A stretch of 64,000 bases of DNA. It comes from SAR202 cluster bacterium (GTDB lineage Bacteria; Chloroflexota; Dehalococcoidia; UBA6926; VFHL01). Position 1 is the stretch's first letter. Every line of letters starts with the position of its first letter. Location: contig VFHL01000002.1 in the NCBI GenBank assembly GCA_009392005.1, forward strand, positions 124,001 through 188,000, written 5' to 3'. The notes below the pieces were generated by a model. It did not search any database and was not told the origin of the DNA. It saw only the letters and a list, made by a program, of their open reading frames with translations. The translations under genes were made by a program, and so were the position numbers. Positions 1 through 8,800 of the stretch are shown piece by piece.

Positions 1-324
1 GGCTGCACCCACATCCTCTTCTTGCAATGCCCTTTGGAACTTAATTAGGAGCCAATTGGCCTGAATGACTGGAATACTTGATATCAACAGCCATGGACAA
101 ACGAACAGACGAGCAAACAAACCGCCCTTCCGCATCATCCACAGGAATAGAGAAGTAACCGAGCCCGCCAAAATTGGTATGGCAACTCCTACAAATGAGC
201 CATAGACCAAACGATCCAACTTGCCTGTTGAAGGCGCTTCTTCTTTCGTGGTCTCAATCGCTCCCTCGATCCAAAGAAACGGGTCCACTTTTTTAAAGGA
301 AGAATCCATAGAATCTTTGACCAT
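1..324 (-). CDS. Partial hypothetical membrane protein (5' end of gene, runs off window)
   Basis: An open frame of 108 codons starts at ATG 324 and continues past the left edge without a stop. A GGAG ribosome site lies five bases before the start. The N-terminal ~40 residues are hydrophilic (begins MVKDSMDSSFKK). Two hydrophobic stretches follow, around residues 42-63 and 72-90, separated by a basic loop (MMRKGG), so it is probably an inner-membrane protein with two or more segments. I recognise no family. It points away from the MFS gene that follows and nothing in the context assigns a role. Confidence 0.6.
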   Translation of the reverse strand, partial: MVKDSMDSSFKKVDPFLWIEGAIETTKEEAPSTGKLDRLVYGSFVGVAIPILAGSVTSLFLWMMRKGGLFARLFVCPWLLISSIPVIQANWLLIKFQRALQEEDVGAA

Positions 325-461
325 AGGTACTCCGCCTTCCAAACTTCGAGCCCATCAATGATTCTTGTCTCAAGATGTGAACTACGGGCAGTCTACAGCG
401 AAAAAGTGACACCCACAATCCTCGCCAAGACATGGAAACCACTACTCATCAAAACTTTGAT

Positions 462-1745
462 TTAAATAATTTTGCGTGGTGGTAACGCGAGCAAAGCCGC
501 AACAACGCAACTCAATGGCAACAACAGAAACAAGAGGATTGCTGTCGTATATGAACCTGTAATATCAAAAGTATATGCAAATGGTAGCGGCCCGATAGCA
601 GCAAAACCGACCATGCTCGTAGTTGCTGCACCACGAATGCTCCCTATATAACGACGACCAAAGTAATTTGGCCAAATGACTGCACTTGTGGTCATGATTA
701 CCCCCTGAGCAAAACCCATTATCGCTCCGTAAAGAAATGCATGCCAGACAGATGAAATACCAAATATTAATAACATCCCTATCACCATAAGCACTTGACC
801 AGCCGCCAATACGAAACGATTGGGCACCTTGTCAGCGAGAAAACCTGCGACCAAACTGGCCGCGATCGCACAGGGCGCCATCACAGTAAAAACAGAAGCC
901 GCTACCGATGCATCCAAACCTTTCCCAGTGAAAATAGAAACCTGATGAAACACTAAAGCTGTACCGATCAATGCTTGAGACGACCCAGCGAGCAACAACA
1001 GCCAAAGGGCTCTTGTCTTGGCAGCTTCACGAAGGGTCCAGTCTACTTCCTGTTCGATGTCTGAATCTTGATCTCCATCCGTCACGTCTGCAGAAACATC
1101 ATCTCCATCAGGATGCAATCCAACTGATTCTGGGCTCCGCCGAACAAAGGCTATTGTCGGAATCAGTAAAAGACTCCAAATGATAACTGCCAACGCAACC
1201 CACGCTCCTCGCCAGCCGAATTCAGCAATCAGAAAATGAATAACCGGAGGAAAAGTCGCTTGACTTATTGAGGTTCCCAGAAATGATATCGCAGTCGCAC
1301 GACCCCGTAACCGAATAAACCAAACAGCGATCAGTGACGTAGGGATCATGGTAAGAGAGCCTTGGCCCAATGTTCGTATTGCTGCAAACCCGAGGTACAG
1401 TTCAAAGGGACTGCCAATCCTACTCATCCACAAAGCCGCCAACCCAAAAAGAATAACGATTATTGAAATTAGGATTCGCGCGCCCCACCGATCAAATAAG
1501 CGCCCAATAAAAATCATCGCGCAGGCTGCCGTCAACGAACCTGCTGCATATAACGCGGCGATATCAGTCCGGGTCCAACCTGTTTCCCTAATCAGAGGAT
1601 CAACAAAAATAGATACCGAATAGGTTTGGCCTGGGCCTGAAGTGAACATCGCGAGACTTGCAATAGCAAGGACTGTCCAGCCGTGAAAGAAAGGGGAGCG
1701 ACTGGTCCAACTGCCAATCTCTGATGGCGATTTCGTCGAACGCAT
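462..1745 (-). CDS. MFS transporter, about 12 membrane segments
   Basis: A 427-residue protein of major facilitator superfamily length with about twelve hydrophobic segments and a charged central loop (residues ~212-235, rich in Asp/Glu) between the two six-helix halves. The cytoplasmic loop-2 signature is visible as GRLFDRWGAR. The N-terminus reads SPFFHGWTVLAIASLAMF, a pattern common in the MFS_1 branch that includes oxalate/formate and monocarboxylate carriers. It probably moves a small organic anion by proton symport or antiport, but the substrate cannot be told from sequence. The start is ATG 1745. It is transcribed divergently from the ABC permease at 1940, and the 194-base gap between them carries promoters. 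Confidence 0.85.
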   Translation of the reverse strand: MRSTKSPSEIGSWTSRSPFFHGWTVLAIASLAMFTSGPGQTYSVSIFVDPLIRETGWTRTDIAALYAAGSLTAACAMIFIGRLFDRWGARILISIIVILFGLAALWMSRIGSPFELYLGFAAIRTLGQGSLTMIPTSLIAVWFIRLRGRATAISFLGTSISQATFPPVIHFLIAEFGWRGAWVALAVIIWSLLLIPTIAFVRRSPESVGLHPDGDDVSADVTDGDQDSDIEQEVDWTLREAAKTRALWLLLLAGSSQALIGTALVFHQVSIFTGKGLDASVAASVFTVMAPCAIAASLVAGFLADKVPNRFVLAAGQVLMVIGMLLIFGISSVWHAFLYGAIMGFAQGVIMTTSAVIWPNYFGRRYIGSIRGAATTSMVGFAAIGPLPFAYTFDITGSYTTAILLFLLLPLSCVVAALLALPPRKII

Positions 1746-1810
1746 TAACTGATTATATCCATTATATCGGTCAGACGCTCAAACATTTGTGATAATCATC
1801 ACTTTTCCCA

Positions 1811-1839
1811 TTGACCAATATAATTTATACTTTTAAAAT
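1811..1839 (+). promoter_or_regulatory. Candidate sigma-70 promoter P1 upstream of the ABC permease
   Basis: TTGACC at 1811-1816, a 17-base spacer, and TAAAAT at 1834-1839. The match and spacing fit a housekeeping-sigma promoter reading towards the permease at 1940. Assigned by pattern only. Confidence 0.4.
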
Positions 1840-1844
1840 GTGGC

Positions 1845-1873
1845 TTGACAGTTTCAGTTCACGGCTCTAACAT
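1845..1873 (+). promoter_or_regulatory. Candidate sigma-70 promoter P2 upstream of the ABC permease
   Basis: A perfect TTGACA at 1845-1850, a 17-base spacer, and TAACAT at 1868-1873. It lies directly downstream of P1, giving tandem promoters and a leader of about 60 bases before the permease start. Confidence 0.45.
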
Positions 1874-1939
1874 CTCATGACTTGAATTTGAATTTCTTAC
1901 GTCACGTGTATCCTGGCCGAAAATTAGAAAGGTTCAGTT

Positions 1940-2836
1940 ATGGCTGAACAGCAATCGGTAGAGTTAGACGAAACAACCTGGGTTCGCCCACAACGAAGTG
2001 TGTGGCGGCGCGCCTATGACACATGGAGAAAAAAACCTCTCGGCCTGGTCGGATTGCTTATGGTAATCATACTGTTCTTAGCCGCAATATTCGCAGAGGG
2101 TATTGCACCATTCACAGCCCTCGAAATGGATGCTCCGAATCGCTTGTCAGGCTCAAACTCTAAATTCATTTTGGGATCAGATCAATTTGGACGAGATATG
2201 TTTAGCCGGCTAATATTCGGATCTCGCATATCTCTCACAATGGGATTCACGGTGGTGATTATCGGCGGAGTTACGGGCCTCATTTGGGGAATTGCTAGTG
2301 CCTATATCGGAGGCTACTTCGACCTTATTTCTCAGCGCGTAGCTGATACGCTGCAAGCCTTTCCGTCTCTCATCTTAGCCATGGCAGTTGTTGCTGCGTT
2401 GGGATTCGGCATTATGACCACAGCCGTTGCCATCTCAATTCCACGAATCGATTCATTTAATCGAATTGTCCGATCCCAAGCTTTATCAATCGCAAGTAGG
2501 GAATACATCATGGCTGCGGAATCAACAGGCGCGTCCACCTTTCACATCCTTCGTCAGCACATGCTACCTAATGTCATGCCACCCTGGCTTATCATTGCAA
2601 CAGCCGGTTTCGGTGCGGCAATTGTTGCCGAGGCTTCGTTAAGTTTCCTTGGTTTAGGCGTACCACCTCCTCACCCATCATGGGGTGGAATGCTCAGTGG
2701 TAACGTCCAGCAATATGCGGAATCAGCTCCACATATGATCATATGGCCGGGAGTATTTCTTAGCTTCGCAGTATTTGGATTTAATCTCTTCGGAGATGCG
2801 GTACGAGACGTGATGGATCCCCGTTTGCGTCGGTAG
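1940..2836 (+). CDS. Peptide/nickel-type ABC transporter permease (DppC/OppC family)
   Basis: A 298-residue inner-membrane permease of the DppC/OppC type. An N-terminal cytoplasmic stretch (WRRAYDTWRKKPLGLVGLLM) leads into the first membrane helix. The domain GSDQFGRDMFSRLIFGSRIS at about residues 79-98 is typical of the family, and the ATPase-contact EAA loop is visible as AAESTGAS followed by LRQHMLPN (~residues 192-210). It would import or export peptides or similar solutes with a DppB-type partner, a binding protein and DppD/DppF ATPases. None of these is adjacent: the gene has its own promoters and is followed 52 bases later by a flavin reductase. An orphan subunit is unusual, because dppC normally follows dppB. 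Confidence 0.9.
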   Translation: MAEQQSVELDETTWVRPQRSVWRRAYDTWRKKPLGLVGLLMVIILFLAAIFAEGIAPFTALEMDAPNRLSGSNSKFILGSDQFGRDMFSRLIFGSRISLTMGFTVVIIGGVTGLIWGIASAYIGGYFDLISQRVADTLQAFPSLILAMAVVAALGFGIMTTAVAISIPRIDSFNRIVRSQALSIASREYIMAAESTGASTFHILRQHMLPNVMPPWLIIATAGFGAAIVAEASLSFLGLGVPPPHPSWGGMLSGNVQQYAESAPHMIIWPGVFLSFAVFGFNLFGDAVRDVMDPRLRR

Positions 2837-2888
2837 GGCTTTCACACGGATCCGAAGGGATCTAAAGCAAACGGTTAAGGATAAGTAA

Positions 2889-3959
2889 ATGCCGCACCTC
2901 TTCGACCCCCTAGAGATACGCGGAGTCGCATTACGTAACAGAATTGGCGTCTCGCCAATGTGCATGTACAGCTCATCCGATGGCTTTGCAAATGAATGGC
3001 ATATGGTACACCTTGGTGCGCGTGCAATCGGTGGTGCCGCTTTGGTGCTTACAGAAGCGACAGCGGTTGAGCCTCGGGGGCGAATCTCACCTCAAGATCT
3101 CGGTATATGGTCCGATAACCATATTCAGCCACTTAAAGAAATCACACAGTTCATATCAGGTCATGGCGCAATTCCGGGCATGCAATTGGCACATGCGGGA
3201 CGCAAAGCGGGAACCTCACCTCCTTGGGAAGGAAACCAACCGTTAAACGATAATAATGGCGGATGGACGCCTGTAGGACCAAGTAATATTCCCTTCAACA
3301 AAAATCACCGAGAGCCGAACGAGCTGAATCTTGAAGAAATTAGCGAAATTACAAGCTCGTTCAGTGATGCAGCGATTCGTGCTAAAGAATCGGGGATGCA
3401 ATGGCTCGAGCTACATGCCGCTCACGGCTATTTACTCCACCAATTCCTCTCACCAATATCAAACACACGGGACGATCAATATGGCGGCACATTTGAAAAC
3501 CGCATTCGCCTAACGATTGAAACCGTACAATCGATCAGAAATGTATGGCCTGATAACTACCCACTCGCAATTCGCTTATCGACAACTGATTGGATTGAAG
3601 GTGGATGGACCGTTGAAGACACAATCAAACTTGTCCACATCCTGAAAGAATTGGGAGTTGATCTCATCGATTGTAGTTCTGGTGGATCATCACCCAACGC
3701 ATCAATTCCACGCGGTGCAGGGTTTCAGGTACCCTTCGCAGAAAGGATCCGACGAGAAACAGAGATGACGACGGCTGCTGTTGGTTTCATTACAGAACCA
3801 ATGCAAGCAGATGAAATCATTCGCAACCAGCGCGCGGACCTCGTCTTACTTGGAAGAGAAATGTTGCGCGACCCCTATTGGCCACAGCGTGCATCACGCG
3901 AACTAGATCAACGCGATAATATAGCCATCCCTTCGCAATACAACCAAGCTGAGAAATGA
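2889..3959 (+). CDS. namA: NADPH-dependent old-yellow-enzyme family flavin reductase (NamA/YqjM-like)
   Basis: A 356-residue FMN TIM-barrel oxidoreductase closely patterned on Bacillus YqjM/NamA. Visible landmarks are the N-terminal redox-tuning Cys in SPMCMYSS (~residue 25), QLAHAGRKA, the substrate-binding His pair in HAAHGYLLHQFLSP, the RDDQYGG turn, DLIDCSSGG, and the C-terminal phosphate-binding AVGFITEP and LGREMLRDPYW. Known homologues reduce activated C=C double bonds of enones and related electrophiles with NADPH. Here it could reduce unsaturated intermediates of organic-matter breakdown or detoxify electrophiles. It probably shares a transcript with the upstream permease. The ATG start at 2889 follows a weak AAGG-like site. 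Confidence 0.9.
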   Translation: MPHLFDPLEIRGVALRNRIGVSPMCMYSSSDGFANEWHMVHLGARAIGGAALVLTEATAVEPRGRISPQDLGIWSDNHIQPLKEITQFISGHGAIPGMQLAHAGRKAGTSPPWEGNQPLNDNNGGWTPVGPSNIPFNKNHREPNELNLEEISEITSSFSDAAIRAKESGMQWLELHAAHGYLLHQFLSPISNTRDDQYGGTFENRIRLTIETVQSIRNVWPDNYPLAIRLSTTDWIEGGWTVEDTIKLVHILKELGVDLIDCSSGGSSPNASIPRGAGFQVPFAERIRRETEMTTAAVGFITEPMQADEIIRNQRADLVLLGREMLRDPYWPQRASRELDQRDNIAIPSQYNQAEK

Positions 3960-3999
3960 ACAACTCAAATCAAAACATTTAAAGCTATATTGTTGCTCA

Positions 4000-4563
4000 T
4001 TACATAAAAAACGAATTTGTCGCCAGCCCAATGAGCGCCACCGGTGGCAGTGTAGCGAACCCCCCAGCTTTCACGCGATCTATAACCTCCTCTTGATTCA
4101 TTAAGAGGATTTCCATTTCCTCGAGATCACCCGAATTCGGTTCTTGCACGAATTGCGCTTCTCGCGCAACAAAAAGATGCGCTCTGCCACATCCATTATT
4201 GCTGTTAACAACAAAATTTCCATAGCTTTCCCAGCCGTCTGCGACAAAACCTGTTTCTTCTAACAACTCTCTTTTGGCAGCTACCAGCGGTTCCTCACCA
4301 ACTTCAATTTGGCCAGCTGGCAGCGTGAAAGTCATATGACGAACCCCATGTTTATATTGACGTTCCACAATAATTTGTCCAGAATCTGTAAATACAAGCA
4401 TGACAACATAATCAGGAATCCATACTTGGTAGTAATCATCAACGATTCGTTGATTTGGTAATTGAACATTTTGCACTGAAACTTCCAACCAAGGGCGTGC
4501 AGAGAACACATTTTGTTCTTCTAAAATCGTCCAATTCTGCGACGAATCTTTATCATCAATCAT
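4000..4563 (-). CDS. NUDIX hydrolase, ADP-ribose pyrophosphatase-like
   Basis: The Nudix box is complete: GQIEVGEE, then seven residues later RELLEETGF, matching G-x5-E-x7-REUxEExGU. The surrounding fold (PDYVVMLVFTDSGQIIVERQ, RHMTFTLPAG) resembles ADP-ribose pyrophosphatases that hydrolyse ADP-ribose or related nucleoside diphosphates. I chose ATG 4563 (187 residues, usual family length) because an AAGG site lies ten bases before it. The frame stays open upstream to ATG 4617 and a TTG at 4626 that overlaps the clpC stop, so translational coupling from those starts is possible. It is the last gene of the dnaJ-hspR-clpC operon. The role in that context is unknown, perhaps clearing damaged nucleotides under stress. 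Confidence 0.85.
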   Translation of the reverse strand: MIDDKDSSQNWTILEEQNVFSARPWLEVSVQNVQLPNQRIVDDYYQVWIPDYVVMLVFTDSGQIIVERQYKHGVRHMTFTLPAGQIEVGEEPLVAAKRELLEETGFVADGWESYGNFVVNSNNGCGRAHLFVAREAQFVQEPNSGDLEEMEILLMNQEEVIDRVKAGGFATLPPVALIGLATNSFFM

Positions 4564-4622
4564 TCTGAAAAAACCTTTCAAATCGACTGCTCTTGTCACT
4601 AAACCCATGCACATCATATTCT

Positions 4623-7070
4623 TCAAACCAACTGTAATTCACGCGCCTTCCGGGAAAAAATCAAAGTGAGCTCTTCGACATCAATTAGAATATGGTCACC
4701 TTCATCAAATTCGCCCTCAAGAAGACTCCTAGACAATGGGTTCTCGATATGTCGTTGAACCGTACGCCGCAAATGCCGTGCACCAAAAACTGCGGAATAT
4801 CCTTCTTTCGCAAGCCAATGTCGCGCCGTATCTGTTAATTCAGCCGAAATACCTCGATCTGATAATCGTTTGGATACCTCATGAAATTGCAAATCAACAA
4901 TACTCAGAATATCCTCATCAGTGAGAGGTTCAAAGACAATAATCTCGTCCAAACGATTAAGGAATTCCGGACGGAACGCTCGTTTCAGTGACGTTTCAAC
5001 TGCGGCATGTAATCGCTGCAAATCGTCTTTGGCTGTACCATCGACCTGAAATCCAATCGTTTCTTGATTTAACTGTTCTGTACCAAGATTACTAGTCATG
5101 ATAATGACTGTATTCCGAAAATCGACTGTTCGACCATGACCATCCGTAAGGCGACCATCCTCGAGTATCTGTAGAAGGATATTAAACACATCTGGGTGTG
5201 CTTTTTCTATCTCATCAAACAAAACAACCTGGAAAGGTCGGCGACGCACCAATTCAGTCAACTGTCCTCCATCATCATAACCGACAAAACCCGGAGGTGC
5301 CCCGATCATGCGGGAAATCGTGTGCTTATCCATATACTCGGACATATCGATCCGCACAAGAGCCTCATCTTCATCGAAAAGAAATTCAGATAATGCCTTT
5401 GCAAGTTCCGTTTTCCCAACCCCGGTCGGACCAAGAAAAATGAAACTGCCAATAGGCCGATGCGGATCTTTCAGGCCAGAACGGGCTCGTCGCAACGCAT
5501 CTGCGATCGCAACAACAGCGCGATCTTGCCCAATGATCCTCTCATGGAGCGCGTTTTCCATTTTCATAAGACGCTCGGATTCCTCCTCAAGCATCCTCGT
5601 GCTAGGAATACCCGTTGCATCAGCCACGATTGATGTTATATCTTCTACCGTCACAGAATCTTTAATGTTCTTCTCTTTTTTCCATTGATCTAATTCTCTC
5701 TGATAATCTTTCTCCAAACCAAGCCTAATTGACCTCGCTTGAGCCGCTTCTTCATAATCCGATCTTTGATTTGCCGCAGTCTCTTCATTCTCCAAATGAT
5801 TCAACCGTTCTTCTAAATTCTTCAGATGTTCAGGAAGGCTTTCTGCATCAATACGAATCTTACTGCCTGCTTCATCAATCAAATCGATAGCTTTGTCAGG
5901 TAAATGTCGATCAGTAATGTACCGTTGACTCAATCTTGCCGCAGCAACTAAAGCATCATGTTCGTACCGTACACGATGATGCGCTTCATACCGTGGTGCT
6001 AATGCCTCCAACATCTTGATGGTATCGTCAAGTGATGGTTCATCAAGGTAAACGGGTTGGAATCGTCTCTCCAATGCAGCATCTTTTTCAATACGTTGGC
6101 GATATTCATCTAAAGTTGTCGCGCCAACAGCCTGCAATTCGCCTCGTGCAAGAGCAGGTTTCAACATATTTGATGCATCCAACGCACCTTCTGATGCTCC
6201 CGCACCGACAACAGTATGTATCTCGTCAATGAATAAAACGATTTCGCCCTTGGCATCTCGTATTTCACTTAGCACAGACTTAAGCCGTTCCTCAAATTCA
6301 CCCCTGAATTTGGATCCTGCTACTAACGCTCCCATATCTAACGCAAGGACACGACGATCTTGTAAAGACTCGGGAACGTTTCCCGATTGGATCAGTTGAG
6401 CCAACCCCTCTGCGATCGCAGTCTTACCAACTCCAGCCTCTCCAATAACAACAGGATTATTCTTTGAACGTCTCGTAAGAATTTGCATGACTCGACGAAT
6501 TTCGACATCACGGCCTATGACAGGATCTAGTTTCCCTTCCCCCGCTAAAGCGGTCAGATCAACGCTGTATTTCTCCAACGCACGGTATTGACTCTCTGCT
6601 GTCGGGCTCTCAATGCGAGACGAGCCGCGTACCTCCTGAAGGGCAGCATAGAGACGTTCCTTATCAATACCAAAATCTTTGAGGATATTAGGAATTTCGC
6701 CCTGTTGATCTTGGACAAGCGCAATAAGCAGATGCTCCGCACCGATATACTCATCTAGCAATCGTTCCGCCTCTGCTTTTGCTTGCTGAATCAAAGTCTG
6801 GACTCTAGGAGTCGCAAAAATCTGATCCCCTGTCGGTTGAACTGATAGTTTCGGTATTTGATTCAAAGTGAACACAATACGGCTTTCAACAGATTGAATT
6901 TCAATGCCCATTTTGGTCAAAACATCTGACGCCAATCCACCTTTGTGGCGTAGAAGCGCCAAGAAAATGTGTTCAACATCCCATTGACTACTCTGAAATT
7001 CGGCCACAACCTGTTGAGATTCAGCCAAGATATCCCAGGCTTGTTCAGTAAAATTTTCTTCACGCATCAT
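4623..7070 (-). CDS. clpC: ATP-dependent Clp protease ATPase subunit ClpC
   Basis: An 815-residue Hsp100 unfoldase. Order: N-terminal double Clp repeat (~1-145), first AAA+ module with Walker [14 protein letters not shown] and Walker B LFIDEIHT, a linker with a UVR-like motif ([20 protein letters not shown], about residues 443-462), then the second AAA+ module with [13 protein letters not shown] and [14 protein letters not shown]. The tripeptide IGF in [10 protein letters not shown] sits where ClpP-binding loops occur, and the short UVR linker replaces the long coiled-coil middle domain of ClpB. It is therefore a ClpC feeding ClpP rather than the disaggregase ClpB. Its start overlaps the hspR end by 11 bases, indicating coupled translation and heat-shock control. 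Confidence 0.93.
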   Translation of the reverse strand: MMREENFTEQAWDILAESQQVVAEFQSSQWDVEHIFLALLRHKGGLASDVLTKMGIEIQSVESRIVFTLNQIPKLSVQPTGDQIFATPRVQTLIQQAKAEAERLLDEYIGAEHLLIALVQDQQGEIPNILKDFGIDKERLYAALQEVRGSSRIESPTAESQYRALEKYSVDLTALAGEGKLDPVIGRDVEIRRVMQILTRRSKNNPVVIGEAGVGKTAIAEGLAQLIQSGNVPESLQDRRVLALDMGALVAGSKFRGEFEERLKSVLSEIRDAKGEIVLFIDEIHTVVGAGASEGALDASNMLKPALARGELQAVGATTLDEYRQRIEKDAALERRFQPVYLDEPSLDDTIKMLEALAPRYEAHHRVRYEHDALVAAARLSQRYITDRHLPDKAIDLIDEAGSKIRIDAESLPEHLKNLEERLNHLENEETAANQRSDYEEAAQARSIRLGLEKDYQRELDQWKKEKNIKDSVTVEDITSIVADATGIPSTRMLEEESERLMKMENALHERIIGQDRAVVAIADALRRARSGLKDPHRPIGSFIFLGPTGVGKTELAKALSEFLFDEDEALVRIDMSEYMDKHTISRMIGAPPGFVGYDDGGQLTELVRRRPFQVVLFDEIEKAHPDVFNILLQILEDGRLTDGHGRTVDFRNTVIIMTSNLGTEQLNQETIGFQVDGTAKDDLQRLHAAVETSLKRAFRPEFLNRLDEIIVFEPLTDEDILSIVDLQFHEVSKRLSDRGISAELTDTARHWLAKEGYSAVFGARHLRRTVQRHIENPLSRSLLEGEFDEGDHILIDVEELTLIFSRKARELQLV

Positions 7071-7437
7071 TTTTCTTCATTCCTCTCTTCTCATCACCCG
7101 CTGGTTGAGATAACAGAAACTGTTGCCTCCCCCGCCGTAATCGATACACTTCATCCTCCAAACTCTGGATCTGCTCTTGCAATTTAGCGATACGTTCGGT
7201 CGCCTTCATCACCATCTCAACTCCCGCAAGATTCACCCCAGCGTCAAGCAGGCTCTTCACATGCCGAAGTTGCTCAATATCTTCTCGCGAATAGAACCGT
7301 CTATTTCCTCGCGAACGCTCTGGTGTGACTAATCCCAAACGTTCATAAGAACGTAACGTTTGGGCATGGAGACCAACCATCCGCGCCGCCACGCTAATTA
7401 CAAATGCTGGTTCCTGATCTTGATTTTCATAAGTCAT
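7060..7437 (-). CDS. hspR: HspR, MerR-family heat-shock repressor
   Basis: A 125-residue MerR-family protein. The N-terminal winged helix-turn-helix reads PAFVISVAARMVGLHAQTLR, then SYERLGLVTPERSRGNRRFY, the standard MerR recognition region. A C-terminal coiled coil (residues ~80-110, KLQEQIQSLEDEVYRL) provides dimerisation. In actinobacteria HspR represses dnaK and clpB operons by binding HAIR sites and uses DnaK as a co-repressor. Here it sits between a DnaJ-family gene and clpC on one transcript, so it probably autoregulates this operon. Start ATG 7437 is eight bases beyond the dnaJ stop. No effector-binding cysteines of the metal-sensing MerR branch are seen. Confidence 0.9.
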   Translation of the reverse strand: MTYENQDQEPAFVISVAARMVGLHAQTLRSYERLGLVTPERSRGNRRFYSREDIEQLRHVKSLLDAGVNLAGVEMVMKATERIAKLQEQIQSLEDEVYRLRRGRQQFLLSQPAGDEKRGMKKNDA

Positions 7438-7444
7438 GTATCAC

Positions 7445-8347
7445 TCAATCCGCGCGTAAATCGCGCATTTCTTGAAATAATTTTTCTTCACGTTCCGACA
7501 GGTTCATCGGAAGAGTAACGTTTAAATGAGCGTAAAGATCACCATATTCATCATTACCATGCGGCATGCCCTGACCAACCAAACGGAAAACTTGTCCATT
7601 TTGGCTTTCCGGTGGGATTTTCAATGCCAAATCAACTCCTTTAATTGTTGGAATGACGACTTCACCTCCAAGGACTGCATCAACCATTTCAACAGCGATC
7701 TGTGCATGCAAATCATCGCCTTTACGTTCGAAACGTGAATGCTTTACAATCGCGACAATTACGAACATGTCTCCCGGACCGGCCCCAGACGTCCCTCCTC
7801 TACCTGCTCCTGATATGCGAATTCGTGCCCCATCACGAACGCCTGTCGGGATAACCACCTCAATACGACGTGATTGTCCATCGGATTCTTGTTCATTCCT
7901 CTTTTGTACAGTCCGAACAGTGCCTGTATATGATTCTTCCAACGTTATAGACGTCTTTACTTCAATATCTTCACCCTTACGTGGTTGTCGACGTCCGCCC
8001 CCAAACAACCCTCCAAAAATATCGTCAGAACCCAGACCTCCTAAATCAAACTCAAAGTTGTTTCCCATCCTCCCATGCGGGTTGAATCCCCCACCTCGCC
8101 GGCGTGCTCCGAATTGATCAGCATTTTTCCATTGATCGCCATATCGATCATATTTTTGCCGACTGTCAGGGTCAGACAGCACTTCATATGCCTCGTTAAT
8201 CTCTTTGAATTTTTGTTCAGCGCGAGTATCACCTGGGTTCACATCTGGATGATACTCACGGGCAAGACGTCGATACGCTTGGCGAATCACCTTTTGACCG
8301 GCTCCTCGCTGTACCCCCAATAGTTGATAGTAATCCCGACTGGTCAT
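7445..8347 (-). CDS. DnaJ-family co-chaperone without zinc finger (CbpA type)
   Basis: A 300-residue J-domain protein. The J domain occupies residues ~1-70 with the DnaK-activating HPD in REYHPDVNPGD. A Gly/Phe-rich linker follows (GGLGSDDIFGGLFGGG), then the two beta-sandwich substrate-binding domains (from ~residue 105), ending in the dimerisation region LSEREEKLFQEMRDLR. The four CxxCxGxG zinc repeats of canonical DnaJ are absent, which makes it CbpA/DnaJ type II. It would stimulate DnaK and deliver unfolded proteins. It is the first gene of the operon, with GAGG five bases before ATG 8347 and a promoter about 50 bases upstream. Confidence 0.93.
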   Translation of the reverse strand: MTSRDYYQLLGVQRGAGQKVIRQAYRRLAREYHPDVNPGDTRAEQKFKEINEAYEVLSDPDSRQKYDRYGDQWKNADQFGARRRGGGFNPHGRMGNNFEFDLGGLGSDDIFGGLFGGGRRQPRKGEDIEVKTSITLEESYTGTVRTVQKRNEQESDGQSRRIEVVIPTGVRDGARIRISGAGRGGTSGAGPGDMFVIVAIVKHSRFERKGDDLHAQIAVEMVDAVLGGEVVIPTIKGVDLALKIPPESQNGQVFRLVGQGMPHGNDEYGDLYAHLNVTLPMNLSEREEKLFQEMRDLRAD

Positions 8348-8396
8348 CTGATCCTCTTTAGTTCATTCATATTTGCCATACTCAATTCGGATAGGG

Positions 8397-8425
8397 AGTG
8401 TATAACATATAATTATCATTGTCAA
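8397..8425 (-). promoter_or_regulatory. Candidate promoter of the dnaJ-hspR-clpC operon
   Basis: Read on the minus strand: TTGACA at 8425-8420, a 17-base spacer, and TACACT at 8402-8397. The start of transcription would fall near 8390, about 43 bases before the dnaJ ATG. A TTGAGT half-site of the kind found in HspR-binding HAIR elements lies just downstream at 8385-8380, and another copy in the same orientation at 8497-8492. The opposing ACTCAA arm expected for a full HAIR palindrome was not found. Confidence 0.5.
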
Positions 8426-8549
8426 TGTTAATACATTATATCAAATCATAATACATGATATATTTTCTATCACTATTATTGATATCATATGACTCAACTT
8501 ATACCACAAACAAACATCCATGGAAGAAACGCGCGCATAGGACAGGTCC

Positions 8550-8578
8550 TTGACTTAGTTTGATCCATACATTAAAAT
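8550..8578 (+). promoter_or_regulatory. Candidate promoter of the marR-MFS operon
   Basis: TTGACT at 8550-8555, a 17-base spacer, and TAAAAT at 8573-8578. It is the best plus-strand match in the gap and would start transcription near 8585, leaving a leader of roughly 215 bases. Confidence 0.5.
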
Positions 8579-8756
8579 AGTTCGCCTGGGTGAAGTTTTT
8601 TGTAATGGAAACTTTCCGCCCATAACAATGTTTCTGTCATGAGAAGTAATTGCCTTAAAGTGAGCTTCTGTGGAAGCATAATCGCAAGGCGATTGACGAC
8701 CCACTTCATCGCCCATAATCAGGCGACTATGCAATGACTGCTAAAGGCAACAATCA

Positions 8757-8778
8757 GTTGTCTGCAATAATGGACAAC
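8757..8778. promoter_or_regulatory. Inverted repeat just upstream of marR (possible operator or leader hairpin)
   Basis: GTTGTC at 8757-8762 and GACAAC at 8773-8778 are perfect complements separated by ten bases. The 22-base element ends 12 bases before the marR ribosome site. It could be the autoregulatory MarR site or a hairpin in the leader. Position and symmetry are the only evidence. Confidence 0.35.
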
Positions 8779-8800
8779 CGCTCTTGTATTGGAGGAAACG

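Larger units (their letters stand above)
8348..8800. other. Intergenic region between dnaJ and marR with two divergent promoters and a long marR leader
   Basis: These 453 bases hold no convincing gene. The left part is very AT-rich (8400-8500) and carries the dnaJ promoter on the minus strand. The right part holds a plus-strand promoter at 8550-8578 whose transcript would have a leader of more than 200 bases before marR. The leader contains several short inverted repeats, the clearest at 8757-8778. Confidence 0.6.

Noticed and set aside
5308-5688. Open frame of 126 codons opposite clpC, and similar long antisense frames within dnaJ, dnaX, tsaD and the nuo genes
   Set aside because: They run antisense to strongly conserved proteins, show low-complexity Ser/Arg/Pro-rich translations and have no family features.
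8581-8601. Weak hairpin (TTCGC/GTGAA, loop CTGG) followed by six Ts
   Set aside because: Five base pairs with one G-U is too weak for a terminator. It overlaps the predicted marR transcription start rather than ending a gene.
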